DNA from: Promethearchaeota archaeon
Lineage (GTDB): Archaea > Asgardarchaeota > Lokiarchaeia > Sigynarchaeales > SOKP01
DNA: 64,000 bases
NCBI GenBank assembly: GCA_030605085.1
Contig: JAUWBH010000007.1
Location: 1 to 64,000 of the forward strand
Direction of reading: 5' to 3'
In this document: in pieces, positions 17,669 through 26,847 of the stretch
How the letters are laid out: each line of letters starts with the position of its first letter
Numbering within the stretch: position 1 is the stretch's first letter
Program-made: the position numbers and the translations under genes
The notes under the pieces: generated by a model
Database searches by the model: none
The model's input: the letters and a program-made list of their open reading frames with translations, nothing else
Told to the model about the DNA's origin: nothing

Positions 17669-18559
17669 ATGTCCAAAAAAATTGTTCTTTCTGCTAAAAA
17701 AGAAAGGGATACCATTAAAGCAGTTATTAAAAGATTAAAAACCATTCCTGAAATTGAATTAATTTTACACGATCCAACTCAGGATTTTTTTGATTTGGAA
17801 GATTTGCCAGAATTGTTTGGAGATGTTGATTTAATGGTCGTAAAAGTTGGGAGCGAATGTTCTATTGATTTGCTCCATTTTGCAAAAATTAATAATATTC
17901 CAGCTTTACACGATGTAGACACTGTTTTATTGTGCAAAAACAAAGTTGCCCTCGACCAAGCTATAAGAAAAGTATTTATAGAATATAAAGAGGATTTGAG
18001 CAATTTTTTTCTGCCAAAATCATGGAATAACTCTTTATTAGATATTGATAGATTCAAAAGATGGTCATCTTCAAAATTACCCTTTGTTATTAAGAGTCAT
18101 TATCAGCATGATAAATATAATCGATTTAATTTTTTGGTGAGAAAAATAGATGAAATTGACGATTTTTGCGAGATGTATTCAAATTTTTTATATTACGATG
18201 TTTATATTCAAGAGTTTATTGAATGCGATGGTATTGAGCGAAAAATTTATGTAATTGGTGATAAAGTATTTGGCATTAAAAGAGAAAATCCAATTTACAT
18301 ATTTTTAAGAGATAAACCAGAATCTATTGATGTTACTACTCTCGAAAGGGAACAATTTGAAGTTTCTAATGATGTAAAAAATTTAGCTAAAATTCTTGCA
18401 AAAGAGCTAAATTTAAAATTGTTCGGTTTTGATTTAGTTAAACTAAATAATGAGGATAAATATTATCTTCTTGATTTGAACGATTTTCCGGGATTTACAG
18501 GAATTAATAATGTTGACAGTCTTTTAGTTAATTTTATTATAAATTATATAAATCATTAA
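17669..18559 (+). CDS. ITPK-like ATP-grasp protein
   Basis: 296 residues from ATG 17669 (MSKKIVLSAKK). An upstream TTG at 17588 is open, but the inner start fits the family and matches sibling lengths. The C-terminus has LFGFDLVKLNNEDKYYLLDL then NDFPGFTGINNVD, the D-x-N-x-FPGF metal/substrate signature of inositol-polyphosphate-kinase-like ATP-grasp enzymes. IERKIYVIGDKVFGIKREN is the strand pair that precedes it. This is the fourth ATP-grasp gene within 9 kb. Substrate unknown. Confidence 0.72.
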   Translation: MSKKIVLSAKKERDTIKAVIKRLKTIPEIELILHDPTQDFFDLEDLPELFGDVDLMVVKVGSECSIDLLHFAKINNIPALHDVDTVLLCKNKVALDQAIRKVFIEYKEDLSNFFLPKSWNNSLLDIDRFKRWSSSKLPFVIKSHYQHDKYNRFNFLVRKIDEIDDFCEMYSNFLYYDVYIQEFIECDGIERKIYVIGDKVFGIKRENPIYIFLRDKPESIDVTTLEREQFEVSNDVKNLAKILAKELNLKLFGFDLVKLNNEDKYYLLDLNDFPGFTGINNVDSLLVNFIINYINH

Positions 18560-18679
18560 GAAATTTATTTATGTTATGAGTTCAGTTCTTCTATTTATTA
18601 TCCTTTCTAAATCATGTTTTTTGGTTTTTCTTGATGATATGATTTCTAATTTAATAAGTATCTAAAAAATAAATTAAAA

Positions 18680-19834
18680 TCATTTTTTAATAATTGGCAA
18701 TGAAAAATAAAACGTAGAGCCTTTATTTTTCCCCTCTGATTCAACCCAAATCTCTCCGCCGTGTAATTTAATGATTTTTTTTGAGATGTATAAACCTAAC
18801 CCAGTACCTTCAATTCCAAGATCCCAACCTTGACCATAATGTTCTATTTTTCCGAATTTTTTAAAAATCCGTTTTTTCTCTGCTCTTGTGAACCCAATCC
18901 CATTATCTTTTACAGAAATTACATAGAAATTCTCTTTAATTTCAGATTGTATTTTAATGTTCCCGTTTTGAGGAGTATATTTTATTGCGTTACTTAACAA
19001 ATTTGTAATAACATCATACATTTTCTCTTTTTCAAACCAAGTAATTAATTTATCGTGAATTTCTAGATTTATTGTATGATTTCTGTTGTCAATTAAAGCT
19101 CCTAATTCCTTTACGCAAAATCTGATTAGGAAAGCTAAATCTTCTTTCGATGTCTTCAATTGTATATGACCTGATTCTAATTGCGCACTCTCTAAGAGAT
19201 CTTTAATGAGATCTTCAAGCCTTCCACATCCTTCTATTATCTCTTCTATAATTGATATTGTATCACTGTCATATTTATCGTAATGTAAGTTTAGTAATAA
19301 TTCAGCGTTTCCTTTGACTGAAATAAGAGGTGTTTTTAATTCGTGTGATACTCTTCTAAGTAGTTCTGATTTTAAGTTATTCAATCTAATCAGTTCGCTT
19401 TCTGCTTCTTTCTTTTCTGTAATATCGATAATTGACGTTAATATTGCCTCCTTATTTTGATACATAATGGTTCTTGAATATATTTCAACCCATTTTATTT
19501 TTCTCGATTTTGTTATTACTCGACAAGAATGATGATGAATTTCGTTATCAAATTCTCTTTGTCTTCGTCTTAAATTTGTTAAAAATAACGATAAATCTTC
19601 CTTTTGAATTACATTAAAAAAATCTTCTAATAACCATTCATTTACTTCTTGCATAGGATAACCTAGTATTATTGAAATGGCCTTATTTCGATATTTAATG
19701 GTATCCTCTTGTAGAATTGCAATACCCATTGTTGACTGCTCAGCAATAGTTCTGAACTTTTCTTCTGATTCTTTTAGTTTTTCCTCAGCTAATTTTATTT
19801 CAGTTATATCAGTAGCAACTGAGGAATAAACCAA
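18680..19834 (-). CDS. PAS-domain histidine kinase, 5'-truncated
   Basis: Starts at TTG 19834 inside what is clearly the end of a PAS domain (VYSSVATDITEIKLAEEKL). A full PAS/PAC domain follows (residues ~25-140, TIAEQSTMGIA ... ILTSIIDITEKKEAE), then HisKA with the phospho-acceptor H in RRVSHELKTPL, and HATPase_c with N box NLLSNAIKYTP, G1 DNGIGF and G2 GTGLGL. No membrane helix remains. The upstream frame stops a few codons past the start, next to an unrelated plus-strand fragment, so the N-terminal sensor part is lost. The remaining kinase could still be made as a soluble protein. Confidence 0.8.
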   Translation of the reverse strand: MVYSSVATDITEIKLAEEKLKESEEKFRTIAEQSTMGIAILQEDTIKYRNKAISIILGYPMQEVNEWLLEDFFNVIQKEDLSLFLTNLRRRQREFDNEIHHHSCRVITKSRKIKWVEIYSRTIMYQNKEAILTSIIDITEKKEAESELIRLNNLKSELLRRVSHELKTPLISVKGNAELLLNLHYDKYDSDTISIIEEIIEGCGRLEDLIKDLLESAQLESGHIQLKTSKEDLAFLIRFCVKELGALIDNRNHTINLEIHDKLITWFEKEKMYDVITNLLSNAIKYTPQNGNIKIQSEIKENFYVISVKDNGIGFTRAEKKRIFKKFGKIEHYGQGWDLGIEGTGLGLYISKKIIKLHGGEIWVESEGKNKGSTFYFSLPIIKK

Positions 19835-19842
19835 TTCAAAAG

Positions 19843-19953
19843 ATGGATGATTTTATACGAGAATGGCAACAAAAAAAAGCAGAAGAAAAAAGAGTTAAAG
19901 CAGAAAAAAAGAGGCGAGCAAAGCTTAATAGGAAAATGGGCCACGGAAATTAA
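19843..19953 (+). pseudogene. 36-codon basic ORF at the kinase truncation junction
   Basis: ATG 19843 to TAA 19951-19953. The product is a highly charged helix (REWQQKKAEEKRVKAEKKRR). It lies head to head with the truncated kinase, and its left end coincides with the break. It may be the surviving C-terminal end of another gene or a very small protein. Weak support. Confidence 0.3.
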
Positions 19954-20003
19954 CTAAACTCTTTAATTTTTTTTTAATTTAATTTTAAATGATTTTTTTT
20001 ATT

Positions 20004-20528
20004 TTAACAAGTAAATTTTTTCAATCCTTTTATTAGACAATATTTTATTTCATCTCTAGTTAATCTAAAACCTTCGAGTCCTTTCATAGAAGGGTCTTCA
20101 ATATCCCCTTGATTCCCTGCAAATTCCTTTAATGTATAAATTTCTTTATGGTCTAATCCATCAATTTTCATTATTTCTTTCTTATGCTCTTCTGTCAGAG
20201 TCAGAATTAAATCAACTCCTTCCACTTCCACTAATTCTGGATGTCTCTTTAAGTCTATGGAGAGAGCATCCTCTGGTAAAATTATACCTATTTCTTTCAT
20301 CGCTAATTTTGCATCCATAGAAATAAGCATACCATCCCTAGCATTAGATGCAACTCCACAAGAACAAACTTTAACATTTAAATTATTTTTACTAAAGATA
20401 TCTTTTAAAAAGCCTTCTACCATTGGACTTCTTGCTGTATTGACGCTACATGCTATTAATATCGATTTGTAAGGAAAATTGACATTTATCTTTCTCATAA
20501 TTGAAAAAAAAAGTTTATTCTCTATCAA
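20004..20528 (-). CDS. Low-molecular-weight protein-tyrosine-phosphatase-like protein
   Basis: 174 residues; the inner start at residue 11 (MRKINVN) is equally plausible. The phosphate-binding loop C-x5-R-S is CSVNTARS, with C27 and R33. The general-acid region is IEDPSMKG near the C-terminus. Members dephosphorylate tyrosine-phosphorylated proteins or reduce arsenate; the DP loop favours the phosphatase branch. Cytoplasmic. Stand-alone gene. Confidence 0.82.
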   Translation of the reverse strand: MIENKLFFSIMRKINVNFPYKSILIACSVNTARSPMVEGFLKDIFSKNNLNVKVCSCGVASNARDGMLISMDAKLAMKEIGIILPEDALSIDLKRHPELVEVEGVDLILTLTEEHKKEIMKIDGLDHKEIYTLKEFAGNQGDIEDPSMKGLEGFRLTRDEIKYCLIKGLKKFTC

Positions 20529-20620
20529 AAAAAATGATTAATAATTTTAAAAGATACAACCTTACGATCTGTTGAAAGAAAAATTTTTCAAAATAAAAGA
20601 TATGTATACGGAAATAAATT

Positions 20621-21301
20621 TTAACTAAAACTTTCTATTTTAGCGAATTTAACTCCTTTATTTGTCATATTTTCCAAAGCATTCGAAATGTTTCCTGGTG
20701 GGAGATCAATTCCTTTCGATAGATCTACTAAAATAGAAACCTCATAACCAAAATCAACTCCATCAATAGCACTAAAATAACAGCAATAATCTAAAGCCAA
20801 ACCACACACGAAAATGCGCTTAATTTTTAAAGAATTTAGGTATCCTGCCAATCCCGTTTCTGATTTTTTATCGTTCTCGAGAAATCCAGAATAGCTATCT
20901 ATTTTTGGATTTATCCCTTTTCGAATGATAGCACTTGCGAAATCAACCTTTAAATTTTTATGAAAATTTGCTCCTTTGCTATCTTGAACGCAATGATCGG
21001 GCCATAAAACGGGTCCTATTGAGCCATCTTCGGTTTGAAAATCATCTCCTGGATTTTTACCTGGATGAGCACTAGCAAAAGATAAATGACCCCTTGGATG
21101 CCAATCTTGAGTCAATACAATAGTAGCGTTATTATTATGGAATTTATTCGCGATTTTATTTACGCCATCTATTATTAAGCCCCCTCCCTCAACTGGTAAA
21201 GCTCCTCCCGGTATAAAATCATTTTGAATATCAACGATCAATAAGGCATCATATTTGTTAATTACTATTCCATTTTCAATCTTTAAATCATCAATTTTCA
21301 T
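20621..21301 (-). CDS. pncA: Nicotinamidase
   Basis: Hydrolyses nicotinamide to nicotinate in NAD salvage. The catalytic triad is D24 (VDIQNDF), K128 (IIRKG) and C173 (LALDYC). The metal site is D66, H68 and H72 (QDWHPRGH). VLWPDHCVQ is also characteristic. Length 226 is normal. Divergence from family residues is small, so function is well supported. Confidence 0.94.
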   Translation of the reverse strand: MKIDDLKIENGIVINKYDALLIVDIQNDFIPGGALPVEGGGLIIDGVNKIANKFHNNNATIVLTQDWHPRGHLSFASAHPGKNPGDDFQTEDGSIGPVLWPDHCVQDSKGANFHKNLKVDFASAIIRKGINPKIDSYSGFLENDKKSETGLAGYLNSLKIKRIFVCGLALDYCCYFSAIDGVDFGYEVSILVDLSKGIDLPPGNISNALENMTNKGVKFAKIESFS

Positions 21302-21361
21302 GCTAAATTACATCGGAATTTTACATTTTTTTGCATTTAATGTACTTTCATCTATTAAATA

Positions 21362-21979
21362 TTATTTGTTTTCTTTTATAAATGATGTAAAAATACTAAT
21401 GTCTATAATCCATATACCTAAAGCAAAAAAAACTATCCATTCTACGAATGACCATCTAGTAATCACATAGAAAATAATTAATCCCGCAACTATAAAACCA
21501 TAATAGGAGTGTGCATTCGAAAAAATCGGATTGTCCAACATTAACTTACTAAAAATTATTAAAAAAATTAATGTACTTATAAAAAAAATTAATGCGAGAA
21601 AAGCATGAATTACGCCCATTGTAAAATTAATCACTGGAAAACACCCAATCAAAGACATGGAGATACAACCTACAATTGATAATACTTTTGCGAATTTAGT
21701 TAATTTAACTTTATTACTTTCTTGTTGCATTATATTACCGAGATTGAAGAAAAATGGAATGAGTGTTATTCCCACTAAAATAAGCCCAATATTAAAAAGA
21801 GGTCCAGATAATCCGGGACCAATTCCTAAAACACTTATATCATATTTCATCATATCGTAATTAGGGAAATTAACATAAGAAAGAAAAATAAATGTCCCTC
21901 CTAACGAGGTGGATAATAGTCCAAAGAAACCTCCAGGGGCTGATTTAAAAAAATCAATGATTTTATTTGCTTTTTTCAT
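21362..21979 (-). CDS. DUF998-like membrane protein
   Basis: 205 residues with six hydrophobic helices. The start reads APGGFFGLLSTSLGG and the next helix pair contains DISVLGIGPGLSGPLFNIGLI, a pattern seen in DUF998 proteins. It is a paralogue of the next gene upstream (22047-22667): both share the PGGF(F/Y)GLLS start and the (L/I)G.SPG/GPG-FN(I/L)G segment. Function unknown. Confidence 0.68.
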   Translation of the reverse strand: MKKANKIIDFFKSAPGGFFGLLSTSLGGTFIFLSYVNFPNYDMMKYDISVLGIGPGLSGPLFNIGLILVGITLIPFFFNLGNIMQQESNKVKLTKFAKVLSIVGCISMSLIGCFPVINFTMGVIHAFLALIFFISTLIFLIIFSKLMLDNPIFSNAHSYYGFIVAGLIIFYVITRWSFVEWIVFFALGIWIIDISIFTSFIKENK

Positions 21980-22046
21980 AAGTTTGTTATTAGAATTTAA
22001 AACATTTAAACTTCAAACTGAGGAAAAATAACTATATCTCTTTTGT

Positions 22047-22667
22047 TTATATTTTATGGTAAAGCGTATATATTGAGTTTACAGTTACCCAAACAATTAT
22101 CCCGAAACTCAACATCCATTCCGTTATTGGCATCCATGTTAATAATGTCAGTAAGAATAATCCCGCGCATAAAAAACCAAGGTAGGCTTGTATTTTTTTA
22201 TATTTTTTATCCTTTAACATCAATATACTAAAAAGAGTCATATAACTCATTCCACTTAGCCATGTAACAACAGCTAAAGTTCCATGGATATAAAGAATTA
22301 TTATATTTTCAATTATCGCAGGAAATACTCCTATTAAGATAAATGTAGTAATGGATATAAGAGCCATTGTAATTGCGCTTTTTCTCAATTTCTCGTTCAT
22401 ATCTTCGTAATTAAAACTTCTAGCAAGCGAAATATAAAAAGGAATTGCTACAATACCAGAAAGTATAAATCCTAAATTAAAAAAAATTGCTCCAGGACTA
22501 GTACCTAATTCAGAAACCATATTATGAAAGATACTATACCCTCCTGGGAATAACAGAATTGGAATTATATGCCCAATTAGACTTATTGCGATAGATAAAA
22601 GTCCATAAAAACCTCCCGGGGCAAGTTCTAAAAGTTTGTCTAATATTTTATTTACTTTTTCCATCAA
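22047..22667 (-). CDS. DUF998-like membrane protein, paralogue
   Basis: 206 residues with six hydrophobic helices. It shares LAPGGFYGLLSIAISL and SELGTSPGAIFFNLGFILSG with the neighbouring gene. The two lie in tandem on the minus strand, 67 bases apart, and probably arose by duplication and are co-transcribed. Function unknown. Confidence 0.68.
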   Translation of the reverse strand: MMEKVNKILDKLLELAPGGFYGLLSIAISLIGHIIPILLFPGGYSIFHNMVSELGTSPGAIFFNLGFILSGIVAIPFYISLARSFNYEDMNEKLRKSAITMALISITTFILIGVFPAIIENIIILYIHGTLAVVTWLSGMSYMTLFSILMLKDKKYKKIQAYLGFLCAGLFLLTLLTWMPITEWMLSFGIIVWVTVNSIYTLYHKI

Positions 22668-22795
22668 TTTAAAATAATAAAAAAAAAAATTTATAAGTTA
22701 GCTAAATTTTGTGATGGAGCAGACTATTAAAATGAATAAAATGGTATTCAAATTATTTCAAATAATATTATCAACAGTGTTTTGTTGAATTATTT

Positions 22796-22966
22796 GTGGC
22801 ATTAAAAAAAAAAAAAAAATCTGGTGATAGCGGGACATGTAGGATGTGCGGACAAGTCGTAAATACTCATGAAAATTCTGCGGACAATATCGAGGAGAGT
22901 GCCATTAAGCTCATCAATGAATATAACGGTAATCAAACAACCAGTGGCACACCTTCCATTCGGTAA
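22796..22966 (+). pseudogene. Short zinc-finger-like fragment after an A-run
   Basis: Open frame from a GTG at 22796 through a run of about 16 A to TAA 22964-22966. It contains GDSGTCRMCGQVVNTHENSA with one C-x2-C pair, then EESAIKLINEYNGNQ. The stretch from 22820 onward is clearly richer in GC than the flanks, so it may be foreign DNA or a gene end. 22967-23087 holds nothing I recognise. Confidence 0.3.
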
Positions 22967-23087
22967 TACCCGAGGACGCAACCATCGGGCTTCACAAGCA
23001 AGACAAATGTCCAAGTTTGTATAGCTTTATAATATGCGTTGTAATCTATCTAAATTGTAATATATTGGACACCCAAGAATCAGGAAA

Positions 23088-24053
23088 CTAATAGCCAGAA
23101 GATCTTAAAAATTTCTTTAAATCCTCGAAGACATTGTTTCCTAAAGCACTCATCACTCCTGAATAAACTTCTGGTTTTTTATTTTCTGTGATTGCCATTA
23201 GAACCGCTCCTTCAGTAACTTCTTTTATAATTATATAGCAAATGTCCGATTCGTAAACTACTGTAGAAAGTGTTAAAGAAGCAATTGACGTTTTGTTTAA
23301 AAGATCCATAATGGTTTGATAAATTTGGTATAAACTATTATCCAAAGTTCCCATTTCTAACCTTAAAAAATTTAACGGTTTATTGTCAAATTTGTCATAT
23401 GTCAAAAAGGTCGATGTGATTAATAAACCATCCGGGAGGTTAAATAAAAGATATTCCGAAAGCGTTTTACTTTTTAAATCGTCTAAGAATTGCCTGAACT
23501 TTCCTAACTTTTGCATTGATAATGTATTTCTCTGAAGTTCGTAATCTAAAATTTCTATTAATCTGTGTTGAGCACTGCCTTCCCTTACAGAAACCGGAGT
23601 AGTAGCGATTCTACCCATTAAATCACCATTTATTCCTTTTGTTAACAATTCGTAAATGCTATCTTCTTTTGAATCTTCTAAATCGATTTTATTTATTAAA
23701 ACGTAAATTTTCTCAATTTCAGGAGAAAATTGAAAAATATACTCTAAGAATTTTTCAAAGATTTCCCTTACTTTTGGAGCAACTATTGTACTATCAACCA
23801 TAAAAATTGCTGTTGTTACTTCTGAAAATATCTCAGTGCGTTGAGAATCAGAGAAATATTTTTCCATGTATCGTTCTTGGCCACCAGCATCCCAAATAGT
23901 CAGCTGCATAACGCCACGATATATAAAATTTTCTCTTGATATACCTCTTGTAGGTTTTAAATTAGCAACCTGTACAAAATTGTATCCTAAACAAGTAGTT
24001 TGCATTAAACTCGTTTTTCCCGCATTCTGGGGTCCAAATAGAAGTATCTTCAT
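23088..24053 (-). CDS. Rag/Gtr-type GTPase
   Basis: 321 residues. G1 is GPQNAGKTS (residues 7-15), the switch I Thr is in KPTRGIS, G3 is WDAGGQE (54-60) followed by RYMEKYF, which closely mirrors eukaryotic RagA (WDCGGQ..FMENYF), and G4 is NKID (121-124). The C-terminal ~130 residues have a roadblock/longin-like alternation (SEYLLFNLPDGLLITSTFL, LTLSTVVYESDICYIII), as in eukaryotic Rag proteins, which dimerise through such a domain. In eukaryotes Rags act at lysosomes in nutrient signalling; the archaeal role is unknown. No lipid-modification motif is visible. Confidence 0.85.
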   Translation of the reverse strand: MKILLFGPQNAGKTSLMQTTCLGYNFVQVANLKPTRGISRENFIYRGVMQLTIWDAGGQERYMEKYFSDSQRTEIFSEVTTAIFMVDSTIVAPKVREIFEKFLEYIFQFSPEIEKIYVLINKIDLEDSKEDSIYELLTKGINGDLMGRIATTPVSVREGSAQHRLIEILDYELQRNTLSMQKLGKFRQFLDDLKSKTLSEYLLFNLPDGLLITSTFLTYDKFDNKPLNFLRLEMGTLDNSLYQIYQTIMDLLNKTSIASLTLSTVVYESDICYIIIKEVTEGAVLMAITENKKPEVYSGVMSALGNNVFEDLKKFLRSSGY

Positions 24054-24415
24054 TTGATTTAACTTTAATTATTTTAATTGTGATTGAATATAATATCAGT
24101 ATAAATTTTATACTATAATTTTTATTTAATTCTTTGTAAAGCGATAATTTAATTTAATAAATTATTAAAACACGATCTATAAAGTTGGATAAAGTTGGAC
24201 ACTTTATCCCATATCTTGTCGATAGCGGAAACGGGATCTAAGGCATCATTATAATATAATCACGCTTAGAAAATCACGATATTTACTAATAGTTATTAAT
24301 GTGTATTTTTTTAGTACACAAAGATATATTGTTTGTAAATAAATAAATTTAAATAAAAGTTTTATTATAAAAATGTCTAATCATTATAAAAAAAAAATAA
24401 ATGTGGTAAAAAAAA
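24054..24415. other. Intergenic region with a hairpin and a promoter
   Basis: Divergent space between the Rag-like gene and a plus-strand membrane protein gene. It contains an 8-bp perfect stem-loop GGATAAAG (24187-24194) / CTTTATCC (24202-24209) and a TATA-like TTTATTATAAAAATG at ~24361-24375. A TGTGGTAAAA motif follows at 24402-24411, 5 bases before the ATG at 24416, at a distance from the TATA-like box that suits a transcription start. Confidence 0.5.
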
Positions 24416-25015
24416 ATGGATCTTCTTGAACTAATGGGATATATTGCACTAACTATTGGTTGTATAGTAATTATCATTAAGTTAATTATGGTCTATAGTA
24501 AAGAAAAAAATCCTCTTACTATAAATGGAATACTTTGCTTTGTGATAGCATCAATAGTTTTTCTTGTAGCAGTTTTAGCAAGTAGTTACTTACTAGATGT
24601 TGCTACATCTATGATAGTATGGATTATGTTCCTAGGACTCGCATTACAATTTGCCTTAATATTAGATGCGGCTAAAGCTTTAGAAACACCAAAGCCCATA
24701 AGGATTGTAGTTGCAATAGTATACTTTGTTCTCGTTTTATTGGGTATATTATTACCGATAATATTTTCAGATGCTATCATGAACGCAATTATTCTAATAA
24801 TCCTTCTCGCTATAAATACAGTGTACTTTATGGCAGTTTGGAAAAAAAATGACGATGTTGAATCGTTCGGCTTCGCAATAGGATTACTTCTTATCATTAT
24901 TGGGGACATAACTATGTTTTTCTATAACTTGGCAGGACTTTTTTTCATCCTTTGCGTAGTTGTTTGGTGGCTAGGATATTTTGGAATACTTGAAAAACTA
25001 ATGGGTAAAGAATAA
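24416..25015 (+). CDS. Multi-pass membrane protein of unknown function
   Basis: 199 residues, almost entirely hydrophobic: six to seven membrane helices (for example IALTIGCIVIIIKLIMV, ILCFVIASIVFLVAVLA, ILIILLAINTVYFMAVW). No recognisable transport or catalytic motif. The start ATG immediately follows the TGTGGTAAAA motif, so the mRNA may be nearly leaderless. Confidence 0.65.
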   Translation: MDLLELMGYIALTIGCIVIIIKLIMVYSKEKNPLTINGILCFVIASIVFLVAVLASSYLLDVATSMIVWIMFLGLALQFALILDAAKALETPKPIRIVVAIVYFVLVLLGILLPIIFSDAIMNAIILIILLAINTVYFMAVWKKNDDVESFGFAIGLLLIIIGDITMFFYNLAGLFFILCVVVWWLGYFGILEKLMGKE

Positions 25016-25143
25016 TTTAACCAAATTTTAATTTTTTTTTTTTTAACATATATGTTTTAAACTCACTTACATTTTACTTCAAAAATTAATCGACAACCAG
25101 CTTAATTATAAGAGAAAACTAATCGTACAAAAAAAATATGATT

Positions 25144-26304
25144 TTAATAAATAGTAAATTTATGTCTTGCTTGTTCTTGACTTTTTAGCGTCTTTTCTCT
25201 AATTTCTTTGTCAATAAATCCTTCAATATGGCAGAGGTACTCGTATTCGTCCTTTAAACAAAGCGTAATTGCTATACCTTTTTTATTCATTCGAGAAGTC
25301 CGTCCAATCCTATGAAGATAATTTTCTGGGAACTTTGGTATATCATAATTAATGATATGAGAGATATTTTCTATGTCTAATCCTCTCGAAGCCACATCTG
25401 TAGCGATAAGCATAGTGATCTGTTGATTTCTAAATTCTTTTAAGATTTTTTCTCTTTGGAATTGAGTTAAACTGCCAGAAATTATTCCTACTTTATATTT
25501 AAAATTATTTCTAGATCTCAACCTATTGAACAGCCAATTTGCTGTTTTTTTAGTATTTACAAACACAAGAACGAATCGTGGGCGTTCAACTTTTAGAATT
25601 TCAATAAAACTTTTAAATTTTTGCTCATATCGGTCAATCATATAATAAAATTGCCTCGTACTTCCCACGGTTAAGTTATCTTTGCTTAAATTAAGAAATT
25701 CAAATTTATTTCCTGAGTATTTTTTGACCAATTGGCGAATATCGTAATCCAGGGTCGCTGAAAATAACATAAATTGATAATTTGTTTTTATTTGGTTTAG
25801 AATGTATTTAACGTCAGGAGCAAAACCCATATCCCAGAGTCTATCTCCCTCATCTAACACCGCAAACTTAATATTATTTAACTTTAATTTACCCCTTTTA
25901 TATAAATCAATAATTCGACCCGGAGTTCCTACAATTATGTGAAGTCCTTGCTCCAATTTCCTTATTTGATTATTAATCGAAACGCCCCCATAAATGGGCC
26001 AAGATTTTATTTTATCATCCGCTAAATCTCTAACAACATCGTTAATTTGTTTCGCAAGTTCACGTGTGGGTACTAGAATCAATGCTTCGTTGTTAATTTT
26101 AAGACTTAATTGTTCAATTATAGGGATGAGATAAGCTAAAGTTTTTCCAGTACCCGTTTTAGCTTGAGCCATAATATTCTTTCCTTTCATAATTAAAGGA
26201 ATTGCTCTTTTTTGTACGGGTGTAGGAGTAAAAAAGTTCAGATTGTTCAACGCGTTTAAGGTTTTAACGCTAAGGTTTAAATCTTTGAAGTTCATTTTTG
26301 TCAT
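25144..26304 (-). CDS. DEAD-box-type RNA helicase with a DEGD motif II
   Basis: 386 residues forming a minimal two-RecA-domain helicase. Q motif FTPTPVQ, motif I AKTGTGKT (48-55), Ia PTRELA, Ib TPGR, II DEGD (151-154) in place of DEAD, III SAT, V ATDVASRGLDIE, VI HRIGRTSR. The Ala-to-Gly change in motif II is unusual; the bases are clear (GAT GAG GGA GAT). The catalytic acids are kept, so ATPase activity is expected. Role is probably RNA remodelling in ribosome assembly or decay. AT-rich 26305-26431 holds nothing else I can support. Confidence 0.9.
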   Translation of the reverse strand: MTKMNFKDLNLSVKTLNALNNLNFFTPTPVQKRAIPLIMKGKNIMAQAKTGTGKTLAYLIPIIEQLSLKINNEALILVPTRELAKQINDVVRDLADDKIKSWPIYGGVSINNQIRKLEQGLHIIVGTPGRIIDLYKRGKLKLNNIKFAVLDEGDRLWDMGFAPDVKYILNQIKTNYQFMLFSATLDYDIRQLVKKYSGNKFEFLNLSKDNLTVGSTRQFYYMIDRYEQKFKSFIEILKVERPRFVLVFVNTKKTANWLFNRLRSRNNFKYKVGIISGSLTQFQREKILKEFRNQQITMLIATDVASRGLDIENISHIINYDIPKFPENYLHRIGRTSRMNKKGIAITLCLKDEYEYLCHIEGFIDKEIREKTLKSQEQARHKFTIY

Positions 26305-26431
26305 TCAATTAAAAACTAGTATTTTTTCACTTTTTTCACTAAATAAAACGCAACAAAATAATTAAACTCTATGGTTAGTTTAAATTTCTTTAGAAAAGTA
26401 AAGAGAATTAAAAACTTAACAATATTACTTT

Positions 26432-26847
26432 TTATTTTTTTTTCACTTTTTTCTGTGACTTTTTAATATTTAAAATATCTTCAATTCGATCAATAACTTC
26501 TTTTCCTTTTTTAAGGACTTCCTTGGCTTCTTTCTTTGAATATGATTTAGCAGGACCTGGAGGATATCTCGTTTCAAAATAAAAAGCTGTCAATTTTCTT
26601 CCTAAATCAAGATAATTTTTGAAGAAATCATCAAAATTTAAGGCTTCTGTTAATAAAAACTCAAGATCATGAATTCTCTTTAATTTCCAACCTTTATAAA
26701 TAAGAAAACTTTCAAATATTTTTCAATCGCTTGTTGAATGTGAAAGAATCCCGTCTCAAAATAAGCTCCCTTAGTAATAAGAATTTTAGCGACTTCAAAA
26801 TCTTGTTTTCCTCTTGTTATCCATTCTTCAACTAACTGCCTCTTCAT
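26432..26847 (-). pseudogene. HEPN-domain protein, frameshifted
   Basis: Start ATG 26845-26847 overlaps the end of the nucleotidyltransferase gene. The first ~50 codons read like a HEPN domain (EEWITRGKQDFEVAKILI, FHIQQAIEKYLK) and then hit a stop. Shifting one base at about 26710 restores a clean continuation (FLIYKGWKLKRIHDLEFLL ... RYPPGPAKSYSKKEAKEVLK) to a stop at 26432-26434. The total of 416 bases is one short of a codon multiple, which fits loss of one A from a run (TTGAAA.GTTTTC). HEPN proteins paired with MNT nucleotidyltransferases are usually the toxin (RNase) of the pair. Confidence 0.8.

Noticed and set aside
22802..23014. Minus-strand 70-codon Cys-rich ORF
   Set aside because: It starts at an unlikely place and ends in a poly-Phe run from the A-tract; the plus-strand frame is more protein-like.
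24187..24209. Hairpin as a rho-independent-type terminator
   Set aside because: It lies upstream of both divergent genes and no T-run follows it on either strand.
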